From assembly GCF_021347895.1 (NCBI RefSeq), contig NC_067134.1, positions 29,943,449-30,007,448 on the forward strand: a stretch of 64,000 bases of DNA, read 5' to 3'. Positions 9,914 through 22,019 of the stretch are shown here, piece after piece. Source of the stretch: Acanthochromis polyacanthus (taxonomy: Eukaryota > Chordata > Actinopteri > Pomacentridae). A program made the translations under genes and the position numbers. The notes beneath the pieces are model-generated. The model worked only from the letters and a program-made list of their open reading frames with translations. It had not been told where the DNA came from and searched no databases. Each line of letters starts with the position of its first letter. Position 1 is the first letter of the stretch.

Positions 9914-11855
9914 GAGTCATTCCATCTCATTTCAACAAATCTGAGGAAATTTTGTTGCATGACCTCCTCTGATCATCTCCAAACTTTTTTTTTAACTATC
10001 CCAACATAAGAATAGATTACTTGCAAAGTTTTAACATCATATGATTGCTATTTGCTAAGTTATAAAATATTTAAATCCCTATTTTTCCACTCGGAAATTG
10101 ATATGTTAGGTAGAAAGGCTTGATTTAGGAAGATAATACTGGGAACTGACTGATGATATAGACTTACAAGTGATCTGAAGGGTTCAAACACCTTAACAAT
10201 AGAGCAGGAAAAAAAAATTTGGAATGAATATACCCATTTCTCTGTGGTACAGGGCAATTTAAAAATTTGGCGAAAATGGCATTTTTCAAGAATTTAGGCA
10301 TTTTTTTCACAAATTTTAATAAGTAACAAGGTTCATATGTTATAAAAATCTCAAAGTACCTTAAAAGTTCTCTCTAACCTAAAAATATCCAAGAGCTAGC
10401 TAGTCTCCTTAGACCTCAAAACGATGCCTATTTATGAAACAGACTGAAAAACACCATACATATATTGGCACAGAAACCAATGTGGGACATGGAGTAGAAA
10501 CATGAAACTTTGTCTGTATAACAATAAACATCCGAATAATTGATATCTGAAGTATCAACATTGTTTCTTGAATCCTTCATGGCCAATTTAACCAAGAAAT
10601 GCACTATGTTTTATAGGCGTTTTTTTAGGAATTCTAACTAATATATTGCAGTTAAAATGAGTTATATTGCCTTAGGTCCCATGTAAAACATGTAATTTGT
10701 CCCCAACTTATCACACCACTATTTCTGTCCTTTGAACTGCTTGAATTTCTCTGAAATCAGGCCATCATCTGCACCAGATATGTGGTACTGTCCACCACGG
10801 CGTGTTGAAGGAGCAGTGATTGGACAGAGGATGTGGGCTGTAGGCACCCACACTACGTCATCCTTTCTAGGCCATGTGAACTTCTTGCTGGGACCTTTTG
10901 GGTGCATGAATTTCACTTGCAAATCTTCAAATTCAGCTGATAAGTCAAATACGATACCGAGGCTGTCCTGAGAATGCAGTCTGGGAGTGATGCCATTTCT
11001 TCTTATTCAGTTACTGTATGAAAGAAAAAACAATGTCTATATAATAATTAACTTCAGATATGCCCTTTGTAACTTATACTACGATGCTGATGCTTCAGAT
11101 TCATCTTTCATCTTTAGTTGGTCATGTAAATGGTTCCTAAAAACAAAAACGAGGATCAAAATGTATAGTAAATTGATTCAGCAGTTGCTCATCTTTGGCA
11201 CAAGAAACAAATATGAAAGTAAGTTCACACATACTTCACACATACTAGTTCCTCCAAAAAAAATTTGAACCGCGTACCATGTATCCCACATGCACTTTTT
11301 AATGCCTAAAGTTAGGCTATTTTGGGTCTACACCTGAGTTCAACAGCCTATAAATCAATAAATAAGCTTTATTTTAATGTTTTAAAACTTTTACCTTATG
11401 CAACTTTCATTAGTAAAGAAGAAAATTCATTCTTTCAATGTCTTTTCACAAGAATAAGTCCTAAAATAGAGGCATGAAAAACCCAAAATAAAGTCGCCCA
11501 TGAAATAATAAGGATATTTTGGGAAATTCCACAGTCCAGTATTTTTTATTTTCATTCATTTCTATACTTTTCTCACCAGAAGGGTAAAAGTTTTGGAAGG
11601 GGAAAAAATTCTGACCATGTAAAAGGAGTATAAATTGCTTTTTTTAGTAGTTTAAAACCCTAAAATCATAGGCGAGGATTAAGTTTGGACTGACTATGGG
11701 TATTAGATTAGATCATTACTGCTTATACTGTATGTTTATAACCATAATACTTTGCATTTGTTCATAAAATTACCCAAATAAAGCCCAAAAAAATTTTTGG
11801 GAGGATCTGAGAAAGTGGTGCAACAAGCATTTGTTGAATTGACATGGAATGACTC
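9914..11855. mobile_element. ~1.9-kb DNA transposon copy, superfamily unresolved
   Basis: Ends are related inverted repeats: GAGTCATTCCATCTCATTTC at the left and, at the right, the reverse complement of GAGTCATTCCATGTCAATTC. The flanking TTAT on both sides may be a 4-bp target duplication. The interior is AT-rich and mostly non-coding, apart from one short recognisable segment on the minus strand. Confidence 0.6.
10719..10922 (-). pseudogene. Transposon-associated protein C-terminal fragment
   Basis: A 67-codon minus ORF contains VKFMHPKGPSKKFTWP, DDVVWVP and a PSTRRGGQYHIS tail. I recognise this module from large teleost transposon-associated proteins but cannot name the family. It is isolated inside the 9914-11855 element, so it is probably the surviving 3' end of its coding region. 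Confidence 0.4.
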
Positions 11856-12690
11856 TTATTGGATCTGGAAAGGATTGCACTTTAAAAGCACTTTATGCAC
11901 TTTAAATACTTTTAAAACCATGAAGTAAAAAGTATAAAATAGTTTTAAAAATGCTCAGAGTAATTTGTTAAACTGTGATTCAAAATCAACTCTTTAAAAT
12001 GCAGATAAATTCATGTGTGGTATAGTATTGGGTTGAATATTGCTCATGCCATGATTTGTCGTTTCAGTTTATGTGGTGTTGAGGTTGACAAACATAAATT
12101 GAGTGGAGCAGCATTTGCCAATGTGGTGAAAATGTCCATGAGGAATGGTTGTTACTATTTGCTGAATACAGTGATGTGAACATTGTCCTTTTGTGTTCTG
12201 AAAGCAACTGTCTGATTGATGAGTGGAGTCCTGCTCAAACCCTGGGTAGATGATCATCATTTTTCAAGTGGGGAAACTGCACAAACTGTGAGAAAAATCA
12301 TCAATGAGAATCGCCTGTCATTGAAAGTGGGAGGACACTTGACACTATGGGAGAGTGCAAAGAACAGAGAGTGAGAGCTGCCTTTAAACAGAACACTGAG
12401 CAGTAAAATACATTCACTAACTTACAGCATGAACAGTTTTCTACCAGCAGTCCTGTCTTGAATCACCTGCAGTAGCATCTTTATGTTCTCTTTATTCTCT
12501 TTTTCCATGTCTGTTTTCTGTCTATGTTCCTTATTTTTAACAGTTTAAGTTCATTTGTATCAGTTTTAGGTGAAAGTGAAAAGAGCTAAAAGTGAACTAT
12601 TGAGTTGAAATGTGTCCTCTGTGTTGGCTGATGAACATATGGGACACTCTGACACTTGTGTATAGAGTGGTATCCTAATGAAGATGTGTT
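11856..12690. other. Intergenic/5' flank, nothing recognised
   Basis: ORFs of ~60 codons occur on the minus strand but have no recognisable motif or splice context. Confidence 0.4.
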
Positions 12691-12785
12691 TGATGTGACA
12701 GGTGATTGGCAGGAGGAGGAGAGTCTGACGGAGGAGCAGAGGAATGTTGGCAGCCATTTAGTCTGAACTCAACAACGGAGGAAAC

Positions 12786-12803
12786 ATGGATTCTTCACAA
12801 AAA
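12786..12803 (+). CDS. First coding exon of the C2H2 zinc-finger gene (MDSSQK)
   Basis: ATG at 12786 starts six codons (MDSSQK), ending at AAA|GTGAGA in phase 0. The zinc-finger exon at 28127 also begins in phase 0 after CTACAG, so the two join without a frame change. A purine-rich leader (12700-12785) precedes it. The separation (15.3 kb) is filled with transposons. A short leader exon before a single finger exon is usual for teleost ZNF genes, but without a transcript the link is inferred. Confidence 0.5.
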
Positions 12804-13178
12804 GTGAGAAACATATCACTGTTACATTATTATCATTAATTTGTTGCTTAAAATGTCTAAAGTTGCTCCAGTTGGTTAGATGGGCCGACCAAAGCCAGGT
12901 GACGTTGGCTGGAGAGATGTAGCTCTGCAGAAGCAGCTGTACTGAGGATATAATGGTGGACTGCTAGGAAGCTGCTTGTTTTTTGTTTGAGGCTGAACTA
13001 GCTGCTGATCATACTTTCTGAAAATGTCTTACATGGTGATGAAGATAAGTAACGGAAGAAAAGTCTTGTTTTTCAAGCAAGTTGTTCAGGAAGGTAAAGA
13101 GCAGCATTTTCTTTGGTAGAGAATAATACTTTTGAGCATTGTGAGTTTACCAGCCTTTTCCTTCTCAAGAAATTCAGA
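12804..13178. other. Intron, nothing recognised
   Basis: No repeat ends or coding motifs were seen. Confidence 0.4.
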
Positions 13179-13925
13179 CAGTTGAACCCAGAAGTTTACT
13201 TACACTGTATAAATGACACATAACCCGTTTTTTTTAATTTACACGATCTGACATTAAATCTGGCAATGCTTCTCCTGTTTTGTCAGTTAAGATGACCAAA
13301 ATTATCTTTAAATGCCAGAATAACGAAAGAGAGATTTTTTTTTTAGAGAATTTTTATTATTTTATTCACAGTCAGAAGTTTGCACACATTAAGATTGCTA
13401 TGCCTTCAAGATGATGTCCTGACTTTGAAAGCTTTTGATAGATTAAGATGTATTTTCAGGCACACCTCAAACCCACTGCTTCCTTGTGTGACGACATTAG
13501 AAAATCTAAAGAAATCAGCCAAGACATCAGGAAGACATTTGTGGGCCTCCACTGGTGTGGTTCATCCTTGGGTGCAGTTTCCAGATTGCTGTGGTTTGAC
13601 GTTTATCTGTCCAAACAATTACATGCACAGATCAACACCATGGGAATGTCAAGCAATCCTACTGCTCAAGATGGAGATTGGTTAAGGTTAGGATTGTTTT
13701 GGAGGGAAATGTGCTCATCAACCCCAGAACAAAAGCAAACGATCTTGTGAAGATGCTGGCTGAGGATGGCCTGAGTACACCATCCCAACTGTGAAGCATG
13801 GGGGTGGCAGCACCATGTTGTGGGAGTGTTTTTGCTGCAGGAGGGACTGGTGCACTTCACAAAATAGATGGCATCAAGAGGATAGAACATTATGTGGAAA
13901 TATTGAAGCAACATCAGCCAGCAAA
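13179..13925 (+). mobile_element. Tc1/mariner remnant, internally deleted
   Basis: Begins CAGTTGAACCCAGAAGTTTA, the fish Tc1 terminal pattern, with a second end-like motif at 13371 (CAGTCAGAAGTTTGCACAC). Pieces of the transposase gene follow: NQPRHQ-like helix-turn-helix DNA, a CATCCTTGGGTGCAG block, and GTGAAGCATGGGGGTGGCAG near the catalytic DDE region. Frames are shifted and the right end is lost where the next LINE starts. Confidence 0.75.
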
Positions 13926-13929
13926 TGAA

Positions 13930-14229
13930 AGCTTGGGCTTAAGAAACTGTGCACTACTGACTTAGAACTGCTTTCTGTTTCACTGTGCCCTCCATATCTG
14001 CCTCAGAAACTTCCACAGATATTTGTGAAACTTGTCTATATCTGTCCAAAGGCCAGTGAAATAAATGCCTGTGGGCTTATCCATCAGGTCATCCAGACAC
14101 TTCAGTCCAACTCCCCTAACATCAGTCTGGGAGACATGAACCACTGCACACTAAAACAGACACTGAGAGACTTCCATCAGTACATCACATGCCCCACTAG
14201 ATGAGACAAAATCTTTGATCTGTTACAAC
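13930..14229 (+). pseudogene. Rex/CR1-like LINE endonuclease fragment, part 1
   Basis: Translates as an apurinic endonuclease-type segment: ELLSVSLCPPYLPQK, then ISLGDMNHCTLKQTLRDFHQ and YITCPTR followed by an in-frame stop. The GD-x-N core is the catalytic pattern of these nucleases. The frame continues after the 8.55-kb hAT at 22791. Confidence 0.65.
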
Positions 14230-14823
14230 TAGGCATGCCACGATTCACTCAACTCACGATACGCTTCGAATCACGCTTCGAATCATGTACAACACAAAAG
14301 GCAAATGACTGATTTTTTATTATTATTATTATTATTTCTCTTTTTAGCAATAGTGTTTTCTCTTATGCTCTTTACAATACAAATTAGACCTAGCAGCAAA
14401 TGACAAAAAAATTGCATCAGTTCTCTTCTTTTTTTTTTTTGTTTTACAATACTGTTTTTTTCCTATCCTCTTTATACCTGCATAGGAAATGACTGGAAAG
14501 TGGAAACTGTTTTGTCAACTCTCAAATCCTGTTTTTTTTCCTTTTTTGTTACAATAGGCCTACTGCCTTCTTTTCAATAAATCAGTACAGTATCAAGATT
14601 TTTTCCCCCGTTATTTCAGATCAAGTTAACTCTATTTAAAACCAGGCATAAACTAAGACATTATACGAACATAACAAAGCTTGTTTTTTTTTTTTTTACA
14701 CTCTTTTCAAATAAATACTGCATCAGAGAATGGTTTTTTTTTTAAATTCCTGAGGTAGACAAGCCAGGCACAAACAAAGGCATATTTATTTTTGTCTGAA
14801 CAAAAATTGAATACCAATTTAAA

Positions 14824-17140
14824 ATTAAAGCTGCAAGCAGCGATGGACGGGTCCTCGCATCCACGCTGGTCGGTGAATCCACGCACGTCCACCAGGTGGC
14901 GCTGTGACTGAGAGTGTATGTCGGCCTCTGAATCGCATCTGGACCAGAGTCCAATCATACATGTAAAATTTCAGCCAGACTGTAGCATGTTCAGAGCAGT
15001 TATAGAGCATTTCCTGTCTATCCACCAGGTGGCGCTGCGACTGAGAATGTATTTCAAACAGTGGATGTGATCAGGGTTGGACTCTGATCAGTCATGTAAA
15101 GTTTAAGGCTGATTGGAAAACGTACAGGCTACTTATAAAGCATTTCCTGTCCATCCAACAGGTGGCGCCATGACTGAAAGGGTATGTTGGCCTATGGAAT
15201 TGATCAGGATTGCAGTGTGATTACACATGTAAAGTTTGAGGCAGATTGGTGCTTTCAGAGGATAGTTATAAAGCAGCTGTTGATTCATGGCGAAGCATCA
15301 AAACTGTGATGGTCGCCATGGCCACACCATTTGGCTTCTGGTTGAACTTTTGATAACTTTTCATCACCAAGTCCTGCTGTGTGGACTGACAAAATTTCAG
15401 GTCTCCTGGAATTATCCCCTAGGAGGTATTCACTCTCAAAAATGAGAAAAATCATCAAAAATCTCACAATTAATCCAAGATGGCCGACTTCCTGTTGGAT
15501 TTAGGGCATGGCTCCAAGAGGCTTTTTTGTGCGTCCTGATGTGCTCTATAAGCCTCCCAAATTTCATGGATGTAGGTGAAACGTGCTGGGGGGGCTGTTT
15601 GTTAAAAATACTGTAGGGGGCGCTGTAGCATGTGCAGTGCCGAGATGCATATAGTGTTGTTCCTTGGGTCAATGGTGATGTGTGTGGTAATTTTAGTGAG
15701 CATTGGAGTATTCCTAATCTGTCAGAAAGGGCTTTGTTTTTCATGGCGATATTTGGTTGCTACGGCAACAGCGTTGCATGAAATGTCACACCCTTCACAG
15801 TGTGTGATTGTCAAGAGGTGAAGACTCGACTGACCAATTTCCAGCATGATATCACCAAGTTTGGGGCCATTGTACCTGAAAATATAAGGCCTTAAACTTA
15901 CCAACAGGTGGCGCTACGACTTTTTCAAAATTTATGAGTGTGGATGTGTTCAGACTGGACCTGGTATCCAGCATGTGAAGTCTGAGGCAGATAGGATGTT
16001 GTTCAGCTGAGATATGAATCGTTAAATTTTCATGACGAAACATCGAAATTGGTTTGGCCGCCACAGACACGCCCTTTGATGACAAGTCACCATTTTCACT
16101 GGGATGCATCATCAATGTGTTCAGCCTGTTGTCACCGCATTTGAAGTGAATATGATCAACCGGGTAACAATAGGGCATGAAAGTGTAAAAGATGTCTATT
16201 TCCTGAAACCACAAGGTGGCGCTATGACTGTCAATGAATATCCCTATGTGGATGACATCAGGACAGGACTGTCATCATACATGTAAAGTTTCAGGCAGAT
16301 TGGAGCATGTTGAGAAGAATTAGACACCACTTCCTGTTTCATGGCGAAGGATCAGTTGTTTGAGGCTCTGCCATGGCCACACTTTTTGGCTTTTGGTTGA
16401 GTTTTTGATAACTTTTCATCAGAAAGGTCTGGTGCATGTACTGGCCAAATTTCAGTTCTCTCAGACTTACCCCCTCGGAGCTATTCATTTTGAAAAATGT
16501 ACAGCAAATTCAAGATGACCGACTTCCTGTTGGGTTTAGGGCGTGGCTGTCATTGACTTTTTGGTGTGTCCTGATGTGGTGCATATGCCCACCAAATATT
16601 GTAGCTGTAAATGAAACTTTGTGGAAGTTGGCCTAATGACCACTTTTTCAATTTTGCAGGTGGCGCTATAGAGCCATTTTGCCACACATATGCGCAACTC
16701 CCATAAAATATCAAATTTTTCGCCAGTCCTGATGTGCATGCCAAATTTCACATGTTTTGGGATATGATAAGGCCCCCAAAAAGGAAATTCATTTGCCGGG
16801 AAAAAGTAATTTTGACAATTTACAGCAAATTCAAGATGGCCGACTTCCTGTTGGGTTTAGGGCGTGGCTGTGATTGACTTTTTGGTGTGTCCTGATGTGG
16901 TGCATATGCCCACCCAATATTGTAGCTGTAAATGAAACATTGTGGAAGTTGGCCTAATGACCACTTTTCAATTTTGCAGGTGGCGCTATAGAGCCATTTT
17001 GCCACACACATGCACAACTCCCATAAAACATCAAAATTTTCGCCAGTCCTGATGTGCATGCCAAATTTCACGCGTTTTGGAGTATGATAAGGCCGCCAAA
17101 AAGCCAATTTACTTTACGGGAGAAAAAAAAAAAAAAAAAT
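14824..17140 (+). repeat. 2.3-kb tandem unit, copy 1
   Basis: Starts AATTAAAGCTGCAAGCAGCG and ends TTTACGGGAG plus an A-run. It contains eight GGTGGCGC-type (CTCF-like) boxes about 130-450 bp apart and three AAGATGGCCGACTTCCTG-type boxes, one of them mutated (ATGACC at 16514). A ~320-bp sub-repeat occurs twice at its end. The ORFs running through it on both strands change frame between copies and look non-coding. Confidence 0.85.
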
Positions 17141-19480
17141 AATTAAAGCTGCAAGCAGCGATGGACGGGTCCTCGCATCCACGCTGGTCGGCGAATCCAT
17201 GCACGTTCACCAGGTGGCGCTGTGACTGAGAGTGTGTGCTGGCCTCTGAATCACATCTGGACCAGAGTTTAATCACACGTAAAATTTCAGCCAGATTGGA
17301 GCATGTTCAGACTAGTTATACAGCATTTCCTGCCCATCCACCACCAGGTGGCGCTGTAACTCAGAGTGTTTTTCAATCAGTGGATGTGATGAGGGCTGGA
17401 CTCTGATCACTCATGAAAAGTTTCAGGCTGATTTGATCATGTAGAGGCCAGTTATACAGCATTTATTGTCCCTCCAACAGGTGGCGCTGCAACTGAGAGT
17501 GTCTGTTGGCCTGTAGATGTGATCAGGATTGGATTGTGATCACACATGGAAAGTTTGAGGCAGATTGGATCATGCAGAGGAGAGTTATACAGCAGTTGTT
17601 GTTTCATGGCGAAGCATCAAAACTCTAATGGTCGCCATGGCCACGCCATTTAGCTTCTGGTTAAACTTTTGATAACTTTTCCAAACCAAGTCCTGCTGTG
17701 TGGACTGACAAAATTTCAGGTCTCCTGGAATTATCCCCTAGGAGGTATTAACTCTCAAAAATGAGAAAAATCATCAAAAATCTCACAATTAATCCAAGAT
17801 GGCCGACTTCCTGTTGGGTTTAGGACATGGCTCCAAGAGGCTTTTTTGTGCGTCCTGATGTGCTCTATAAGCCTCCCAAATTTCATGGATGTAGGTGAAA
17901 CGTGCTGGGGGGGCTGTTTGTTAAAAATACTGTAGGGGGCGCTATAGCATGTGCAGTGCCGAGATGCATACAGTGTTGTTCCTTGGGTCAATGGTGATGT
18001 GTGTGGTAATTTTAGTGAGCATTGGAGTATTCCTAACCTGTCAGAAAGGGCTTTGTTTTTCATGGCGATATTTGGTTGCTACGGCAACAGCGTTGCATGA
18101 AATGTCACACCCTTCACAGTGTGTGATTGTCAAGAGGTGAAGACTCGACTGACCAATTTCCAGCATGATATCACCAAGTGTGGGGCCATTGTACCTGAAA
18201 ATATAAGGCCTTAAACTTACTATTACCAACAGGTGGCGCTATGACTTTTTCAAAATTTATGAGTGTGGATGTGTTCAGACTGGACCTGGTATCCAGCATG
18301 TGAAGTCTGAGGCAGATAGGATGTTGTTCAGCTGAGATATGAATCGTTAAATTTTCATGGCGAAACATCGAAATTGGTTTGGCCGCCACAGACACGCCCT
18401 TTGATGACAAGTCACCATTTTCACTGGGATGCATCATCAATGTGTTTAGGCTGTTGTCACTGCATTTGAAGTGAATATGATCAACCGGGTAACAATAGGG
18501 CATGAAAGTGTAAAAGATGTCTATTTCCTGAAACCACAAGGTGGCGCTATGACTGTCAATGAATATCCCTATGTGGATGACATCAGGACAGGACTGTCAT
18601 CGTACATGTAAAGTTTCAGGCAGATTGGAGCATGTTGAGAAGAATTAGACACCAATTCCTGTTTCATGGCGAAGGATCAGTTGTTTGAGGCTCCGCCATG
18701 GCCACACCTTTTGGCTTCTGGTTGAGTTTTTGATAACTTTTCATCAGAAAGGTCTGGTGAATGTACTGGCCAAATTTCAGTTCTCTCAGACTTATCCACT
18801 AGGAGCTATAAATTTTGACAAATGTACAGCAAATTCAAGATGGCCGACTTCCTGTTGGGTTTAGGGTGTGGCTGTGATTGACTTTTTGGTGTGTCCTGAT
18901 GTGGTGCATATGCCCACCAAATATTGTAGCTGTAAATAAAACATTGTGGAAGTTGGCCTAATGACCACTTTTTCAATTTTGCAGGTGGCGCTATAGAGCC
19001 ATTTTTCCACACATATGCGCAACTCCCATAAAATATCAAATTTTTCGCCAGTCCTGATGTGCACGCCAAATTTCACGCGTTTTGGTTCATGATAAGGCCG
19101 CCAAAAAGGCAAGTCATTTCCCGAGGAGCGATTAAGTTTGAAAAATTTACAGCAAATTGAAGATGGCCGACTTCCTGTTGGGTTTAGGGCGTGGCTGTAA
19201 TTGACTTTTTGGTGTGTCCAGATGTTCTGCATATGCCCACCAAATATTGTAGCTGTACATGAAACATTGTGGCAGTTGGCCTAATGACTACTTTTTCAAG
19301 TTTGCAGGTGGCGCTATAGAGCCATTTTGCCACGCACATGCACAACTCCCATAAAATATCAAATTTTTCGCCAGTCCTGATGTGCATGCCAAATTTCACG
19401 CGTTTTGGAGTATGATAAGGCCGCCAAAAAGCCAATTTACTTTACGGGAGAAAAAAAAAAAAAAAAATAATAATAATAAT
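17141..19480 (+). repeat. 2.3-kb tandem unit, copy 2
   Basis: Same start and end as copy 1, with eight CTCF-like boxes in the same order. It is much closer to copy 3 than to copy 1 over long stretches. Ends in an A-run and TAA triplets that lead into the first cloverleaf array. Confidence 0.85.
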
Positions 19481-19682
19481 AAACCCTAGGGTTTCAATAG
19501 GGTCCTTGGCACCGCTGGTGCCTTGGACAGTCGGTGCCCTGGCACCGCCTGTCCTTCGCACCCTCGGTGCTCGGACCCTAATAAACCCGAGGGTTTCAAT
19601 AGGGTCCTTGGCACCGCTGGTGCCTTGGACAGTCGGTGCCCTGGCACCGCCTGTCCTTCGCACCCTCGGTGCTCGGACCCTA
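19481..19682 (+). repeat. Array of two 100-bp cloverleaf-forming units
   Basis: Units begin AAACCC(T/G)AGGGTTT, itself an inverted repeat, then an 81-nt segment closed by AGGGTCC (19499, 19601) and GGACCCT (ending 19579, 19681). Inside are three hairpins: GGCACC-GCT-GGTGCC; GGACAG...CTGTCC enclosing CGGTGCC-CT-GGCACCG; and GCACC-CTC-GGTGC. Confidence 0.85.
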
Positions 19683-22019
19683 ATTAAAGCTGCAAGCAGC
19701 GATGGACGGGTCCTCGCATCCACGCTGGTCGGTGAATCCACGCACGTCCACCAGGTGGCGCTGTGACTGAGAGTGTATGTCGGCCTCTGAATCGCATCTG
19801 GACCAGAGTCCAATCATACATGTAAAATTTCAGCCAGACTGTAGCATGTTCAGAGCAGTTATAGAGCATTTCCTGTCTATCCACCAGGTGGCGCTGTAAC
19901 TCAGAGTGTATTTCAAACAGTGGATGCGATGAGGGTTGGACTCTGATCTCTCATGAAAAGTTTCAGGCTGATTTGATCATGTAGAGGCCAGTTATACAGC
20001 ATTTATTGTCCCTCCAACAGGTGGCGCTGCAACTGAGAGTGTCTGTTGGCCTGTAGATGTGATCAGGATTGGATTGTGATCACACATGGAAAGTTTGAGG
20101 CAGATTGGAGCATGCAGAGGAGAGTTATACAGCAGTTGTTGTTTCATGGCGAAGCATCAAAACTCTAATGGTCGCCATGGCCACGCCATTTGGCTTCTGG
20201 TTAAACTTTTGATAACTTTTCCAAACCAAGTCCTGCTGTGTGGACTGACAAAATTTCAGGTCTCCTGGAATTATCCCCTAGGAGGTATTAACTCTCAAAA
20301 ATGAGAAAAATCATCAAAAATCTCACAATTAATCCAAGATGGCCGACTTCCTGTTGGGTTTAGGACATGGCTCCAAGAGGCTTTTTTGTGCGTCCTGATG
20401 TGCTTTATAAGCCTCCCAAATTTCATGGATGTAGGTGAAACGTGCTGGGGGGGCTGTTTGTTAAAAATACTGTAGGGGGCGCTATAGCATGTGCAGTGCC
20501 GAGATGCATACGGTGTTGTTCCTTGGGTCAATGGTGATGTGTGTGGTAATTTTTGTGAGCATTGGAGTATTCCTAACCTGTCAGAAAGGGCTTTGTTTTT
20601 CATGGCGATATTTGGTTGCTACGGCAACAGCGTTGCATGAAATGTCACACCCTTCACAGTGTGTGATTGTCGAGAGGTGAAGACTCGACTGACCAATTTC
20701 CAGCATGATATCACCAAGTTTGGGGCCATTGTACCTGAAAATATAAGGCCTTAAACTTACTATTACCAACAGGTGGCGCTATGACTTTTTCAAAATTTAT
20801 GAGTGTGGATGTGTTCAGACTGGACCTGGTATCCAGCATGTGAAGTCTGAGGCAGATAGGATGTTGTTCAGCTGAGATATGAATCGTTAAATTTTCATGG
20901 CGAAACATCGAAATTGGTTTGGCCGCCACAGACACGCCCTTTGATGACAAGTCACCATTTTCACTGGGATGCATCATCAATGTGTTTAGGCTGTTGTCAC
21001 TGCATTTGAAGTGAATATGATCAACCGGGTAACAATAGGGCATGAAAGTGTAAAAGATGTCTATTTCCTGAAACCACAAGGTGGCGCTATGACTGTCAAT
21101 GAATATCCCTATGTGGATGACATCAGGACAGGACTGTCATCATACATGTAAAGTTTCAGGCAGATTGGAGCATGTTGAGAAGAATTAGACACCAATTCCT
21201 GTTTCATGGCGAAGGATCAGTTGTTTGAGGCTCCGCCATGGCCACACCTTTTGGCTTCTGGTTGAGTTTTTGATAACTTTTCATCAGAAAGGTCTGGTGC
21301 ATGTACTGGCCAAATTTCAGTTCTCTCAGACTTATCCACTAGGAGCTATAAATTTTGACAAATGTACAGCAAATTCAAGATGGCCGACTTCCTGTTGGGT
21401 TTAGGGTGTGGCTGTGATTGACTTTTTGGTGTGTCCTGATGTGGTGCATATGCCCACCAAATATTGTAGCTGTAAATAAAACATTGTGGAAGTTGGCCTA
21501 ATGACCACTTTTTCAATTTTGCAGGTGGCGCTATAGAGCCATTTTTCCACACATATGCGCAACTCCCATAAAATATCAAATTTTTCGCCAGTCCTGATGT
21601 GCACGCCAAATTTCACGCGTTTTGGTTCATGATAAGGCCGCCAAAAAGGCAATTCATTTCCCGAGGAGCGATTAAGTTTGAAAAATTTACAGCAAATTCA
21701 AGATGGCCGACTTCCTGTTGGGTTTAGGGCGTGGCTGTCATTGACTTTTTGGTGTGTCCTGATGTTGTGCATATGCCCACCAAATATTGTAGCTGTACAT
21801 GAAACATTGTGGCAGTTGGCCTAATGACTAATTTTTCAACTTTGCAGGTGGCGCTATAGAGCCATTTTGCCACGCACATGCGCAACTCCCATAAAATATC
21901 AAATTTTTTGCCAGTCCTGATGTGCATGCCAAATTTCACGCGTTTTGGAGTATGATAAGACCGCCAAAAAGCCAATTTACTTTACGGGAGAAAAAAAAAA
22001 ATAAAAAAAAAATAATAAT
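19682..22019 (+). repeat. 2.3-kb tandem unit, copy 3
   Basis: Again starts with the AATTAAAGCTGCAAGCAGCG motif, has eight CTCF-like boxes, and ends in an A-run plus TAA triplets before the second cloverleaf array. Confidence 0.85.

Larger units (their letters stand above)
14889..21856 (+). promoter_or_regulatory. Cluster of 24 CTCF-like core motifs, all same orientation
   Basis: Eight motifs per 2.3-kb unit. Approximate starts: 14889, 15022, 15155, 15611, 15901, 16209, 16655, 16975; 17207, 17341, 17474, 17931, 18226, 18534, 18980, 19304; 19748, 19881, 20014, 20471, 20766, 21074, 21520, 21843. The best are CCACCAGGTGGCGCT and CCAACAGGTGGCGCT, close to the CTCF core CCASYAGRKGGCGC; the TTGCAGGTGGCGCTA type is weaker. 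Binding is inferred from sequence only. Confidence 0.6.

Noticed and set aside
14889..21856. CRISPR-like array
   Set aside because: Spacing is irregular (130-450 bp), the boxes are part of larger homologous units, and the sequence is eukaryotic.
15285..21975. Many 60-120-codon ORFs, repeated in each 2.3-kb unit, on both strands
   Set aside because: They occur on both strands over the same DNA and vary by frameshift between copies. They have no recognisable domain and are explained by the repeat sequence.
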